Position numbers and translations under genes: made by a program. Source: Tissierella praeacuta DSM 18095 (GTDB lineage: Bacteria > Bacillota > Clostridia > Tissierellales > Tissierellaceae). From it: a DNA stretch of 64,000 nt. Where the stretch lies: NCBI RefSeq assembly GCF_900128955.1, contig NZ_FQTY01000006.1, forward strand, positions 62,001 through 126,000, written 5' to 3'. The stretch's first letter is position 1. The number at the start of each line of letters is the position of its first letter. Under the pieces are notes generated by a model. The model saw nothing but the letters and a program-made list of their open reading frames with translations, searched no databases and was not told the DNA's origin. Below, one piece after another: positions 45,958 to 55,163 of the stretch.

Positions 45958-47409
45958 ATGAATAAGTTCAAATCTTTATTTATATTTATAATAGTATTAA
46001 CTCTTATAACCATAAGCTTTAGAGTTAAATATAATAAATATCTATCTGAAATCAAATCTGAGTTTAACCACTTCCTTTATAAATATGATAATTTTGATGA
46101 TGAATTACCTGTAATAGTTAGTAAAGATGAAAATTCTCCTTGTAAAAGTCTATCTTCAATTAGTAAAGATAAGGCAACTGAAGATGTAGAATATTTATTT
46201 AGCCTATTAAAATTTGGATACTCAGGATATGAATTTTTCGGAGGGGATAGTACCTTTATTCCTGCTAAAGAAAATATTATATGGTCTGTAATTGCTTCAG
46301 AAGGTTCTTATATTTGTGTTAATAAATTTTTGGATATTATATACTCAGAGCTTAAATTTATACAAGATTCACATTTTAATATAGGCAATTATAAATTATG
46401 TAACTATAGTAAATATTTTAGCAGTAGAAAATTTATATTTCATAAAGATAATATTGGATTCTATACAAAGATATATGGTAAGCCTTTTTATCTTGAGAAA
46501 GTTAATAATGAAGACCCTTGAGATTATATTAAAAAATCCTTGGATAAGGATGGCAATATAGTTTATAAGTTGGGAATTGTATCTACTACAAAAGATGTTT
46601 CAATACCTCTTAATCTAATATTAAAATCTAATGAATATATAAAAGAAGAAACTATCAGTTTATTTGAATATATCCCATTACTTAATAACAACACCAACAG
46701 CTATAAATATTATGAAATAGATAATATTCCTATATTACAAGTAAATTCCTTATGTCGAATTACTCCAGAAGATAGAACCCTTGAAAAATTTATTGAAGAT
46801 AGTAAAAAGCTAAAAGGAAAGGATAATATAATAATAGATTTGCGAAATAATACTGGTGGAAGTATGGTCAATATAGATAAATGGTATGAAGGATTTACTG
46901 GAACAAAACTAAAAAAAGATATAATTGAAGCCAGTCTATATACGAATACTAGCATTAGTTTATCAAAAGATAAATTTAAATCAAAACAAAATGAACCTGA
47001 TAATATAAAAGATAAATGCCTTGAAAAAATATCTAGTTATGAAGATAAAAAATATTATCCTGGCTGGAGTCCAATTGAATACGAAGATTTTAAACATACG
47101 GAGAATAAAACTAATATATTTATACTTGTAGATAAGAATACATCTTCTGCAGCAGAGTTTTTAGCATACTACCTAAGAAAATTAAATAATGTTACTTTAA
47201 TCGGAACTAATACAAATGGTTGTATGCTAACGGGAAATTGTAATTCTAATTATCTTCCAAATTCTCATATACCAATAAATATATCTCATAAAATATATAT
47301 GAACAAAGATTTTACTAATATTGATGGCTTGGGATTATTCCCTGATTTATGGGTAAAGCCAGAACAAGCCTTAGATAGAATAGTTAAGTATATAAATAAA
47401 AACATATAA
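45958..47409 (+). pseudogene. S41 family peptidase interrupted by an in-frame UGA
   Basis: One continuous reading frame of 483 codons broken only by TGA at 46519-46521 (codon 188). The N-terminal part has a signal/membrane anchor (about 5-20). The C-terminal part has the S41 (tail-specific protease) core: IIIDLRNNTGGS, ILVDKNTSSAAEFLAYYLR with the nucleophile Ser, and LIGTNTNG. The UGA lies in EDP-x-DYIKKSL, where a TGG (Trp) needs one G-to-A change. No start codon with RBS follows, so the 3' half would not be translated alone. Recent nonsense mutation is likeliest; read-through or selenocysteine is discussed in findings. Confidence 0.7.
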
Positions 47410-47453
47410 AAAAGATACCTTAAATTATTTAAAATAACTTAAGGTATCTTTTC
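47408..47453. terminator. Bidirectional terminator between the S41 gene and the holin-like gene
   Basis: Arms AAAGATACCTTAA and TTAAGGTATCTTT with an AT-rich loop, between convergent genes. Confidence 0.8.
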
Positions 47454-47747
47454 TCATTTTTTAGATTTCTGTGCCATTGGATCCGATATAGCTTCATACC
47501 CTCCCATACTTGCTACTGTTATCATCATTGCATTGATAATAGATAATACAATACCTTGAATTCCATTAGTGTCTCTGGTAAAAATAAGGGTTAGTATCAA
47601 AGATACAAAAAATGCATATAGCCTTACCATCGAATCTCCAAATGTATTTTTTACTATAGGTTTAGTAAATTGTACAATTACCGTAACAGCAGTCGTCAAC
47701 CCTACAAAGGTCTTTAATCCATCCGCACTCATAATTTCATTAAACAA
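47454..47747 (-). CDS. Small holin-like membrane protein
   Basis: A 97-aa protein with TTG start at 47747 (GGAGGGGG ahead). Two or three hydrophobic segments (about 13-30, 44-60 and 65-82) and a charged C-terminus (SDPMAQKSKK) match holin-like proteins. No phage structural, endolysin or integrase gene is nearby, so it is not part of a visible prophage. The next gene upstream on this strand is dapF. Confidence 0.55.
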   Translation of the reverse strand: MFNEIMSADGLKTFVGLTTAVTVIVQFTKPIVKNTFGDSMVRLYAFFVSLILTLIFTRDTNGIQGIVLSIINAMMITVASMGGYEAISDPMAQKSKK

Positions 47748-47824
47748 TCGTCCCCCTCCCCTAATAATAATCTTTATATAATTTTATGATTATATTAGAG
47801 AGGTTATTCTCATTAATCTTTAAT

Positions 47825-48655
47825 TTAATAAATTTCTCCCCTAGCTATATGAGTTGCACTACCTAACATGAAAATTTTATAATCATCTTTTAATTCTACT
47901 ACTAATTTGCCTCCTTCTGTATTTACATAAACCTTTCGATTGAGTTTGTGCAGCAGATTACCTATGACTACTGAAGCACAAGAACCAGTGCCACATCCTA
48001 AGGTTCTGCCAGCCCCTCTTTCCCAAGTATAAACATTAATATTATCACAATCTATAATTTCAACAAAATTAACATTAGTCTTCCTTGGAAATAGGGGATG
48101 TATCTCTATCTTTTTCCCCAAATCATTTATATTGATTTCCTTTATATCATTCACAAAAATAACAACATGAGGAACTCCTATTTTTAATGCAGAAAATTTA
48201 TAACTTTTTTCTTCTATAACTATGGTTTCTTCTATGATATTTTCCTTATCTATTCCTACTGGAATTTCTCTTCCATGAAATATAGGATTTCCCATATTTA
48301 CCTTAATCATATTTACTTTTCCTAACCCATCAACTTCCATAGTTATATATTTTATACCTGCTAAAGTTTCTATAGAAATATCTCTATTTTTTACAATTCC
48401 ATAATCATAAATATACTTAGCAAAGGCTCTAATTCCATTACCACACATTTCTCCCTGGGAACCATCTGAATTATAGTAAAGCATTTTTATATCTGCAATA
48501 TTACTGTTATAACATACCATCATACCATCTGCACCAATACCAAAATGTCTATTACAAGCTTTCAAAGCTAGTTTATTATAATCCTCTATATATTCCTTTA
48601 AGCCATTAATTAAAATAAAATCGTTTCCTGCAGCTACATATTTATCAAACTTCAT
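47825..48655 (-). CDS. dapF: Diaminopimelate epimerase
   Basis: About 276 aa. The two catalytic cysteines are in EMCGNGIRAFAKY and GCGTGSCASV. It interconverts LL- and meso-diaminopimelate for lysine and peptidoglycan. ATG 48655 is chosen because GGAGTGATG lies immediately upstream. It is downstream of rnz on the same strand after 69 bp. Confidence 0.95.
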   Translation of the reverse strand: MKFDKYVAAGNDFILINGLKEYIEDYNKLALKACNRHFGIGADGMMVCYNSNIADIKMLYYNSDGSQGEMCGNGIRAFAKYIYDYGIVKNRDISIETLAGIKYITMEVDGLGKVNMIKVNMGNPIFHGREIPVGIDKENIIEETIVIEEKSYKFSALKIGVPHVVIFVNDIKEININDLGKKIEIHPLFPRKTNVNFVEIIDCDNINVYTWERGAGRTLGCGTGSCASVVIGNLLHKLNRKVYVNTEGGKLVVELKDDYKIFMLGSATHIARGEIY

Positions 48656-48724
48656 ATACATCACTCCATTTGTATAAAATAAATATATAGTAATATGATA
48701 GTTTCTACACTATATCCATATTGA

Positions 48725-49678
48725 TTATGTGAAGTTTAATTCTTTTTTAAATCCATCATATCCTATAACTGTATTTGAAAATATGTTCATAGCATTTAAT
48801 TTATATAACTGAGGTTCATCCATGACTGGACTAAAGTGAGTAAGTAGAAGTTCCTCTACTTTTCCATCACGGGCTAATTCTGCTGCTTCACTAAACAACA
48901 TATGTTTGTTTTTTATTGCTTTATCTAAATCTTCATTATCTCCATAAGTACCCTCGCATACAAATAAATTACTTTCATTTATAAAATTTAATATTTTATC
49001 TACTGGTCTTGTATCTGTTATATAGCTTAACTTTATTCCTTTTCGTTCTTCTCCAAGTACCATATCTGGAGTATATGTCTTATTATTATGTATTATAACT
49101 TCTCCATTTTGAAGTCTTTTCCATATCTTTTTAGGTACTTGGTATAATTCTGCTTTTTCTGGATAAAACTTAGGTTTCCGTCTTATATAAAAATTATATC
49201 CTAGACATGGTGAAGAATGTTCGAGATCCAAAGTAGAAAGAATAATATCATTATTACTATGTTTTTTAGTATAATCTTTTATTGACATTCCATTATCTAA
49301 TATTTGAATACTTAAAGAATTTTTAGGATTTTCTATTATATTTATAGTGTAAGGAAAATAGGATATTGATGATATAAGTCCATTTACTACATCAGCAATT
49401 CCCTCAGGCCCTATTATAGTAACAGGTTCAATTCTACTACTGTTTCCAATTGTTGAAAGAAGTCCTGGCAAACCAAAAATATGGTCTCCATGAACATGAG
49501 TTATACATATTATATCAATCTGTTTAAATCCTGTTTTCAAATTTCTCATAGATACTTGAGTTCCCTCTCCACAATCTATAAGAATCTTTCTCCCTTTATA
49601 ACTTATAATCATGGAGGACAAAAATCTATTAGGCATAGGCATACCTCCACCAGTCCCTAATAAAACTATATTAAACAA
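48725..49678 (-). CDS. rnz: Ribonuclease Z
   Basis: About 317 aa from TTG 49678 (AAAGGAGAG ahead); the open frame extends another 75 bp upstream but without an RBS. Metallo-beta-lactamase fold with HVHGDH (zinc site), FLSSMIISYKGRKILIDCGEG, ITDTRP and LTHFSP. Cleaves 3' trailers of tRNA precursors. Since the tRNA genes here encode CCA, its main role may be turnover or a subset of tRNAs. Confidence 0.92.
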   Translation of the reverse strand: MFNIVLLGTGGGMPMPNRFLSSMIISYKGRKILIDCGEGTQVSMRNLKTGFKQIDIICITHVHGDHIFGLPGLLSTIGNSSRIEPVTIIGPEGIADVVNGLISSISYFPYTINIIENPKNSLSIQILDNGMSIKDYTKKHSNNDIILSTLDLEHSSPCLGYNFYIRRKPKFYPEKAELYQVPKKIWKRLQNGEVIIHNNKTYTPDMVLGEERKGIKLSYITDTRPVDKILNFINESNLFVCEGTYGDNEDLDKAIKNKHMLFSEAAELARDGKVEELLLTHFSPVMDEPQLYKLNAMNIFSNTVIGYDGFKKELNFT

Positions 49679-49805
49679 TAAAATCTCTCCTTTGGTAATT
49701 AAAGTAATATTAACTATAATTAGTGTACCCCATAATAAAAAATCCTCTATCAAACATTAAATCATTCAAAAAATTTTTCTCTAACTTTATTTAGTTATAC
49801 TAATT

Positions 49806-50573
49806 TTAATATAGAACTTTCCAGGATTTCTCAATCTCTATGGCAGTTTTAAGTAATTTATCTCTTAAATAATCAAACCCTTTATAGCCCAATCTCGAAG
49901 TTGGCCCTGAAATACTAATTGTAGCTACTATGTTCTCTTCACAATTCTTTATAGGAGCCGCAATACATGTAAGCCCATATTCGTACTCTTCTCTATCGTA
50001 TGAAACTCCTTCATTTTTTATATTCTCTTTTAACTCTAAAAATTTTTCTAAATCAATTATTGAATTTATAGTTCTTGATTGTGGTTTATCACTATTAAAA
50101 TATTTTCTCAACTCTTCATCTGAATACTGAGAAAGATATAATTTTCCCATGGCAGAACAATTTAATGGACTGATGGGTATAAGTTTAGAAACTAGATAGA
50201 AATCTTCTCCCTTTGCATTATATATAGTCATGACTAAATCTTCATATAGAATACCCAAATTTACACTTTCTCCAACTTCCTTTGCCAATGAATCAATATA
50301 GGGAGTAGCAATTGTTGAAATATCTATATCTGATTTTACTCTTGAACCATATTTGATAAAGGACTTACCTAGGAAATATTTATCAGAATTACTCTTTTCT
50401 ACAAATCCCCATTTACTCAATGTAAATAATATCCTGTAAACAGTTGCTTTTGGAATCTTTAATTCTTTAGATATTTGAGAAATACCTACTTCTTCAATAG
50501 AGTTATACATAAAATTTATTACCTCAAAAGCTCTATCTATCATTGGAATTATATAATTATTTCCATTTTCCAT
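49806..50573 (-). CDS. IclR family transcriptional regulator
   Basis: About 255 aa. N-terminal winged HTH (about 8-70, EEVGISQISKELKIPKATVYRILFTL) and the C-terminal IclR effector domain ending SRLGYKGFDYLRDKLLKTA, with SPLNCSAMGKLYLSQ in the ligand pocket. ATG 50573 has AAAGGAGA. Divergent from the aminotransferase and 2-hydroxyacid dehydrogenase genes, which it most likely controls through the palindrome at 50713-50727. Confidence 0.9.
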   Translation of the reverse strand: MENGNNYIIPMIDRAFEVINFMYNSIEEVGISQISKELKIPKATVYRILFTLSKWGFVEKSNSDKYFLGKSFIKYGSRVKSDIDISTIATPYIDSLAKEVGESVNLGILYEDLVMTIYNAKGEDFYLVSKLIPISPLNCSAMGKLYLSQYSDEELRKYFNSDKPQSRTINSIIDLEKFLELKENIKNEGVSYDREEYEYGLTCIAAPIKNCEENIVATISISGPTSRLGYKGFDYLRDKLLKTAIEIEKSWKVLY

Positions 50574-50672
50574 AAAATTCTCCTTTACTAAAAATGTTAT
50601 CAATAAATTATACCATAGGAAAAAATACTTTACATTAATATGTAGAGAAATAAAATAATTTTATAAAATATA

Positions 50673-50701
50673 TTGAACTTTCTTATAACTTAATATATAA
50701 T
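50673..50701 (+). promoter_or_regulatory. Promoter of the aminotransferase-dehydrogenase operon
   Basis: TTGAAC (50673-50678), a 17-bp spacer and a perfect TATAAT (50696-50701), 54 bp upstream of the start codon. The operator palindrome begins 12 bp after it. Confidence 0.75.
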
Positions 50702-50712
50702 CAACTCAATCT

Positions 50713-50727
50713 TGAAACATCGTTTCA
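50713..50727. promoter_or_regulatory. Palindromic operator candidate for the IclR-type regulator
   Basis: TGAAAC-ATC-GTTTCA, a perfect inverted repeat with a 3-bp centre, like the operator of the IclR relative KdgR (TGAAAC-N3-4-GTTTCA type). It lies just downstream of the TATAAT, where repressor binding would block transcription. Confidence 0.65.
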
Positions 50728-50755
50728 TAACATAAACATTAAAGGAGTGATTGAC

Positions 50756-51916
50756 TTGAAAAGTCCTTATATCTCAAAAAGATATTGGAATTCCATATCT
50801 ACTCCCATGGGAGAAAGTACAAATTTATTGGGAAAATATCCAGACCTGATTAATCTTAGTCTTGGAGATCCGGACCTTAATACGGATGAAAGGATTATAA
50901 AAAAAGCTTTTGAAGATGCATTAAATGGTCATACCCATTATACCGACTTCTACGGTGTAGTAGAACTTAGAGAATCTATTTGCAATTTTTACTATGAAGA
51001 ATATAATTACAAATTGGTAAAAGAAGAATGTATGATAACTACATCTGGTTGTCATGCAATGTGGTTAGCATTAGAAGCCATTTTAGATGATGGTGATGAA
51101 GTTATAATACCTTCTCCATATTTTACTCCCTATCCACAACAAGTAAAATTGGCAAGAGGCATACCAGTATTTTTAGAAACCTTGGAAGAAGAAGATTTCC
51201 AACTTAATATGGATAGATTAGAAAATCTAATAACTGATAGGACTAAAGCTATAATAATAAATACACCAAACAATCCAACGGGTACATGTTTAACTATTAA
51301 AACTTTAGAAAATATAGCGTCCATTGCTAAGAAATATGATTTATTAGTGATAGCAGACGATATCTATACCATATTTAGCTATGAAGAGCCTTTTATACCT
51401 ATTACAAGCCTAGAAGGCATGAGAGAGAGAACTATTACTATAAGCTCCTTTTCTAAGGACTATGCAATGACAGGATGGAGAATTGGGTATATACTCGCTG
51501 AGCCGTATATTATAAATATAATCAAAGATATAAACGAAAATAATGTTTTTACTGCTCCTTCAATCTCTCAACAAGCAGCAATGTATGCCATAAAACTTAG
51601 AAAAGAAATTCAACCACCAATGATTAAAGAATTTAAAGCTAGAACTTTTACAGCATATGAAAGATTAAAGCAGCTTAAAAACGTTTCAATATTACCACCA
51701 AAAGGTACTTTCTATTTATTTCCAAATATAAAGGCTACAGGACTTACTTCTCAAGAAGTAGCCCATAGAATACTTGAAGAAGCTCATGTAATGGTTCTTC
51801 CTGGCACTTCCTTTGGTGATAATGGAGAAGGATATATAAGGATAGCAGCAACTGTTGGTAAAAACAAGATAAATGAAGCTTTTGACAAAATAGCTAAAAT
51901 GGAAATTTTTAAATAG
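50756..51916 (+). CDS. PLP-dependent aminotransferase class I/II
   Basis: About 386 aa from TTG 50756 (AAAGGAGTG eight bases ahead); a GTG at 50747 overlaps the RBS. Fold type I: NTPNNPTGTC, the PLP Lys in SSFSKDYAMTGWRIGY, and the C-terminal Arg in GYIRIAAT. Followed 11 bp later by a 2-hydroxyacid dehydrogenase, so it probably turns an amino acid into its 2-oxoacid for reduction to a hydroxyacid, or the reverse. The amino acid is not evident. Confidence 0.88.
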   Translation: MKSPYISKRYWNSISTPMGESTNLLGKYPDLINLSLGDPDLNTDERIIKKAFEDALNGHTHYTDFYGVVELRESICNFYYEEYNYKLVKEECMITTSGCHAMWLALEAILDDGDEVIIPSPYFTPYPQQVKLARGIPVFLETLEEEDFQLNMDRLENLITDRTKAIIINTPNNPTGTCLTIKTLENIASIAKKYDLLVIADDIYTIFSYEEPFIPITSLEGMRERTITISSFSKDYAMTGWRIGYILAEPYIINIIKDINENNVFTAPSISQQAAMYAIKLRKEIQPPMIKEFKARTFTAYERLKQLKNVSILPPKGTFYLFPNIKATGLTSQEVAHRILEEAHVMVLPGTSFGDNGEGYIRIAATVGKNKINEAFDKIAKMEIFK

Positions 51917-51927
51917 GAGGAATTTAA

Positions 51928-52944
51928 ATGAATGTAAAGAAAAAAGTAGCTTTATGTGGTGTTCCAGGTATGAATAGGGAAGATATAGAAAAAATGGAGA
52001 AATATATTAGGGAAGAATACAAAGATGTAGAGTTCCTATTCTTAACTGAAAATGTTTTAGAAAAGGAAGAATTAATTGAACTATGCCAAGATGTAGAAAT
52101 TTTAATTTCCTGGGATCAAGAAATGGATGATGAGATTTATGAAAAATTAAATCTACGGGCATATTGTGCTGCTAGCACAGGATTTAATGCTGCTAATATA
52201 GAAGCTGCCACTAGGAATAAAGTAATAGTCACTAATGTAGTAGATTATTGTGTAGATGAAGTTGCTACCCATGCAATTATGTTAATGTTAGGATGTAACA
52301 AAAAAATTTATTCCATGGTTCCTTATGTAAAGAATGGAAATTGGGATCTATCTGTTTTAGGAAAAATCCAAAGATTTGAAAATAGTACCGTAGGATTACT
52401 AGGATTTGGTAGCATCCCTAAAGCTGTAGCTAAAAAATTAAGTGGTTTCCACCTTAATATCATATCATATGATCCTTTTGTCAATGAAGAGGATATGAAA
52501 ACATTAAATGTAACTAAAGTTGATTTAGATACTTTATTTAAAGAATCAGACTATTTATCATTACATACTCCCCTATTAGAGAGTACAAAGAATATTATTA
52601 ATAAGGAAGTATTTAAAATAATGAAATCAACAGCCTTTTTAATCAATACTGCAAGAGGAGGTTTAATAAACCATGAAGACCTTTATGAAGCTCTTACAAA
52701 TAATTATATTCAAGGAGCAGGTTTAGATGTATTAGAAAATGAGCCTCCTAAAGAAATTGACAAAAAAATCATATCTTTGCCCAACACTATTGTTACTGCT
52801 CATTCTGCTTATTTATCAGAAGAAGCATCAAATTCACAAATAAGAATTACAGCTGAAACAGTAGGAAAGATATTGAACTCAAGTATTCCTAATAACGTGA
52901 AGAATCCTCAAATATTGAATAATATTGATTGGCTAATTAAATAA
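51928..52944 (+). CDS. D-isomer-specific 2-hydroxyacid dehydrogenase
   Basis: A 338-aa NAD-dependent enzyme. The Rossmann motif is GLLGFGSIPKAVA. The catalytic set is Arg in NTARGGL, Glu in LENEPP and His in TAHSAYLS. Pairs with the preceding aminotransferase, presumably under the IclR regulator. GGAGGAA precedes the ATG. Substrate unknown; phenylpyruvate or a branched-chain 2-oxoacid would be common in amino-acid fermenters. Confidence 0.9.
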   Translation: MNVKKKVALCGVPGMNREDIEKMEKYIREEYKDVEFLFLTENVLEKEELIELCQDVEILISWDQEMDDEIYEKLNLRAYCAASTGFNAANIEAATRNKVIVTNVVDYCVDEVATHAIMLMLGCNKKIYSMVPYVKNGNWDLSVLGKIQRFENSTVGLLGFGSIPKAVAKKLSGFHLNIISYDPFVNEEDMKTLNVTKVDLDTLFKESDYLSLHTPLLESTKNIINKEVFKIMKSTAFLINTARGGLINHEDLYEALTNNYIQGAGLDVLENEPPKEIDKKIISLPNTIVTAHSAYLSEEASNSQIRITAETVGKILNSSIPNNVKNPQILNNIDWLIK

Positions 52945-52965
52945 TTTTAAATATCTAATTAACCA

Positions 52966-53015
52966 ATATTAATCAAGCTTCCATAATAGTTATTTATTAC
53001 GGAAGTTTGATTTCA
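52966..53015. terminator. Bidirectional terminator between the dehydrogenase and the Na/Pi cotransporter genes
   Basis: Arms AATCAAGCTTCC and GGAAGTTTGATT with an AT-rich loop (one mismatch), between convergent genes. Confidence 0.75.
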
Positions 53016-53023
53016 TAAAACAT

Positions 53024-54679
53024 TTAATTATATTTTCTCTTATCACCAAATAATTCATCTTTAGTATACATGGCTATCTTATATATATGATCTGCAATTC
53101 TTTCAAGATGACCTACTATATCTATAAAAAGCACTCCTGAGTCCACATTGCAAGACCCTTCATTAAGCCTTCTTATATGATTTTCTTGGAAGGTTTCACT
53201 CATCTCATCTATTTTGTCCTCTAATTCAACAATTGTTTTTATAATATCATTATCTCTCTTTTTAAGAACAATAATAGTATTATCAAACAATTCAATAATA
53301 GAGCTTTCCAATTCTTTTAATTCAGTTATGGCAACATCCGTAAAGGAAAGATTTCCGTCTATTTTTTTGTTAAACAAAGAAGATATTTCGATAACTCTAT
53401 CTCCTGATCTTTCAATATTATTTATACTACTTATCATGGCAGGTACCATAATAGATTGACTCTCTGTTAATTCTCTTCTTGAAACTTCTACTATATATCT
53501 TGTTAAATCCTTCTGCATTTGATTTATCTCTGCTTCATTATCCATGATTTCAGCTATCTTCTTTCTATCATCTAAATATATCATATTCATTACATCTGAT
53601 ACCATATGTTTTAATATTTCCGTGCCTCTAATAATCTCAGATCTTGAAGCTTCTAAAGCTGCTACTGGTGTATCTATCAAAAGCTTATCTAATATTACCT
53701 TTTCCTTAAGTCCATTTTCTTTTGACCTTATTATTTTATATAAAAATTCTACATAATATTTTGTTAAAGGTAAAAATATTAATGCGTTTATAGAATTAAA
53801 TAAGGTATGTGAATTTGCAATATATGCAGATATATTAGTATCTGTTTTATGAAAATGGTTTGTAAGAAATATAATAATTTTTATAAATACTGGCATTAGT
53901 ATTAAAGCTAGCAAAACTCCAAAAACATTGTAAAGAGTATGAGCCCATGCTGTTCTTCTAGCATTTATATTTCCCGTCATACTTGCAAGTTGAGCTGTAA
54001 AGCAAGTTCCTATATTATCTCCTAAAATAATATATATAGAAGATTGCAAGTCTAACAGTCCTGCTTGACTTAGAACCATTACTAATCCAATTGTAGCTGC
54101 ACTACTATGTACCATTGCAGTAACACACATCCCTAAAAATATTGCTATTACTGGAATAGACGCATAATTAGTAAAAAAGTATCTTAGGGATTCACTTTGC
54201 TGCATATATGGAACTCCTTCATTTAGGATTTTAAGACCTAAAAACATCATTCCGAATCCCATCATTGCTTGACCTATATTTTTAAATTTCTTATTTTTTG
54301 TAATACTATTAATTCCAAAACCTATTCCCAAAACTGGTAATGCTATATCTGTTAATTTAAATTTAAAACTAAATGCCATAAGTTGAGCTGTTATTGTAGT
54401 TCCAATATTAGCACCATAAATAATACCTATTGCCTGTGAGAGTTTCATAAGACCAGAGTTAACAAATCCAACTGTCAATACTGTAACAGCAGTGCTACTT
54501 TGAACTATTGCTGTAACAAAAATACCCACTAAAAAAGCACTCCATACTTTTCCAGTCAGTACTGTAAGAATCTTTTTCATGGTTTCTCCAGAGGCCTTTT
54601 CAAGACCATCCCCCATCATATCTACACCATACATTAATAAAGCTGTTCCACCAATAAGTCCAAATATTAGCTCCTCCAT
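53024..54679 (-). CDS. Na/Pi cotransporter family protein with C-terminal PhoU domain (NptA-like)
   Basis: A 551-aa protein. Two similar transmembrane blocks carry the QSSTAV and SSAATI signatures (AIVQSSTAVTVLTVGFVNSG near residue 57 and VHSSAATIGLVMV near 190), which bind Na+ and Pi in this family. Helices end near residue 315, followed by a PhoU-like coiled-coil region (about 340-545). Imports phosphate in symport with Na+; PhoU-type tails are thought to regulate it. Monocistronic, minus strand. Confidence 0.9.
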   Translation of the reverse strand: MEELIFGLIGGTALLMYGVDMMGDGLEKASGETMKKILTVLTGKVWSAFLVGIFVTAIVQSSTAVTVLTVGFVNSGLMKLSQAIGIIYGANIGTTITAQLMAFSFKFKLTDIALPVLGIGFGINSITKNKKFKNIGQAMMGFGMMFLGLKILNEGVPYMQQSESLRYFFTNYASIPVIAIFLGMCVTAMVHSSAATIGLVMVLSQAGLLDLQSSIYIILGDNIGTCFTAQLASMTGNINARRTAWAHTLYNVFGVLLALILMPVFIKIIIFLTNHFHKTDTNISAYIANSHTLFNSINALIFLPLTKYYVEFLYKIIRSKENGLKEKVILDKLLIDTPVAALEASRSEIIRGTEILKHMVSDVMNMIYLDDRKKIAEIMDNEAEINQMQKDLTRYIVEVSRRELTESQSIMVPAMISSINNIERSGDRVIEISSLFNKKIDGNLSFTDVAITELKELESSIIELFDNTIIVLKKRDNDIIKTIVELEDKIDEMSETFQENHIRRLNEGSCNVDSGVLFIDIVGHLERIADHIYKIAMYTKDELFGDKRKYN

Positions 54680-54802
54680 TAGTCACCCTCCAATTGATAA
54701 TTAACAAACATTCTTATATTAAGATAAATTACAGCAAGTCCATAATAATTTTACCAGTAAAATTTTATAAATACAATGTTAATTATTATATTTATTAATA
54801 TA

Positions 54803-54848
54803 AAAAAGAAATAAGCCTTACAATTAATTGTAAGGCTTATTTCTTTGG
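54803..54848 (-). terminator. Terminator of the tRNA array
   Basis: Perfect 20-bp stem with arms AAAGAAATAAGCCTTACAAT and its complement, almost no loop. It overlaps the 3' end (CCA) of tRNA-Arg and is followed by a T run on the minus strand. Confidence 0.85.
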
Positions 54849-54921
54849 CACACCAGAGAGGACTCGAACCCCCAACACCTTGATCCGAAGTCAAGTGCTC
54901 TATCCATTGAGCTACTGGTGC
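54846..54921 (-). tRNA. tRNA-Arg (anticodon TCG)
   Basis: Cloverleaf: acceptor GCACCAG/CTGGTGT, anticodon stem CTTGA/TCAAG around CTTCGGA, T arm TTGGGGGTTCGAGTCCTCT. CCA encoded. Last of the array of six. Confidence 0.93.
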
Positions 54922-54940
54922 TTATTAATATTACGTATAA

Positions 54941-54967
54941 AAAAAATTGGCTTATGCCAATTTTTAT
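54941..54967 (-). terminator. Internal terminator-like hairpin between tRNA-Leu and tRNA-Arg
   Basis: On the minus strand AAAAATTGGC-ATAA-GCCAATTTTT with a T8 run, right after the tRNA-Leu 3' end. It may reduce the expression of tRNA-Arg(TCG) relative to the upstream five. Confidence 0.7.
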
Positions 54968-54970
54968 GTA

Positions 54971-55054
54971 TGGTGCGGGAAAGAGGACTTGAACCCCCAC
55001 GTCAATGACACTAGATCCTAAGTCTAGCGCGTCTGCCAATTCCGCCACTCCCGC
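54971..55054 (-). tRNA. tRNA-Leu (anticodon TAG), copy 2
   Basis: Same class II structure and anticodon TAG as 22297-22380, with one base different in the D arm. CCA encoded. Confidence 0.95.
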
Positions 55055-55076
55055 ATATTCCCTTTATGGGAATTAT

Positions 55077-55152
55077 TGGTGATCCATCCGCGACTCGAAC
55101 GCGGGACACCCTGATTAAAAGTCAGGTGCTCTACCGACTGAGCTAATGGATC
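55077..55152 (-). tRNA. tRNA-Lys (anticodon TTT)
   Basis: Acceptor GATCCAT/ATGGATC, anticodon stem CCTGA/TCAGG around CTTTTAA, T arm CCGCG-TTCGAGT-CGCGG. CCA encoded. Complements the CTT isoacceptor at 3846-3921. Confidence 0.95.
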
Positions 55153-55163
55153 ATGTTTAAATA

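Noticed and set aside
45831-46055. Minus-strand frame at the start of the S41 gene
   Set aside because: Overlaps the RBS and signal segment of the S41 gene and has no start signals or family match.
46540-47409. Separate C-terminal S41 gene starting at TTG 46540
   Set aside because: Same frame as the upstream part, no RBS near the TTG, and the N-terminal segments needed for a complete S41 protein lie before the UGA.
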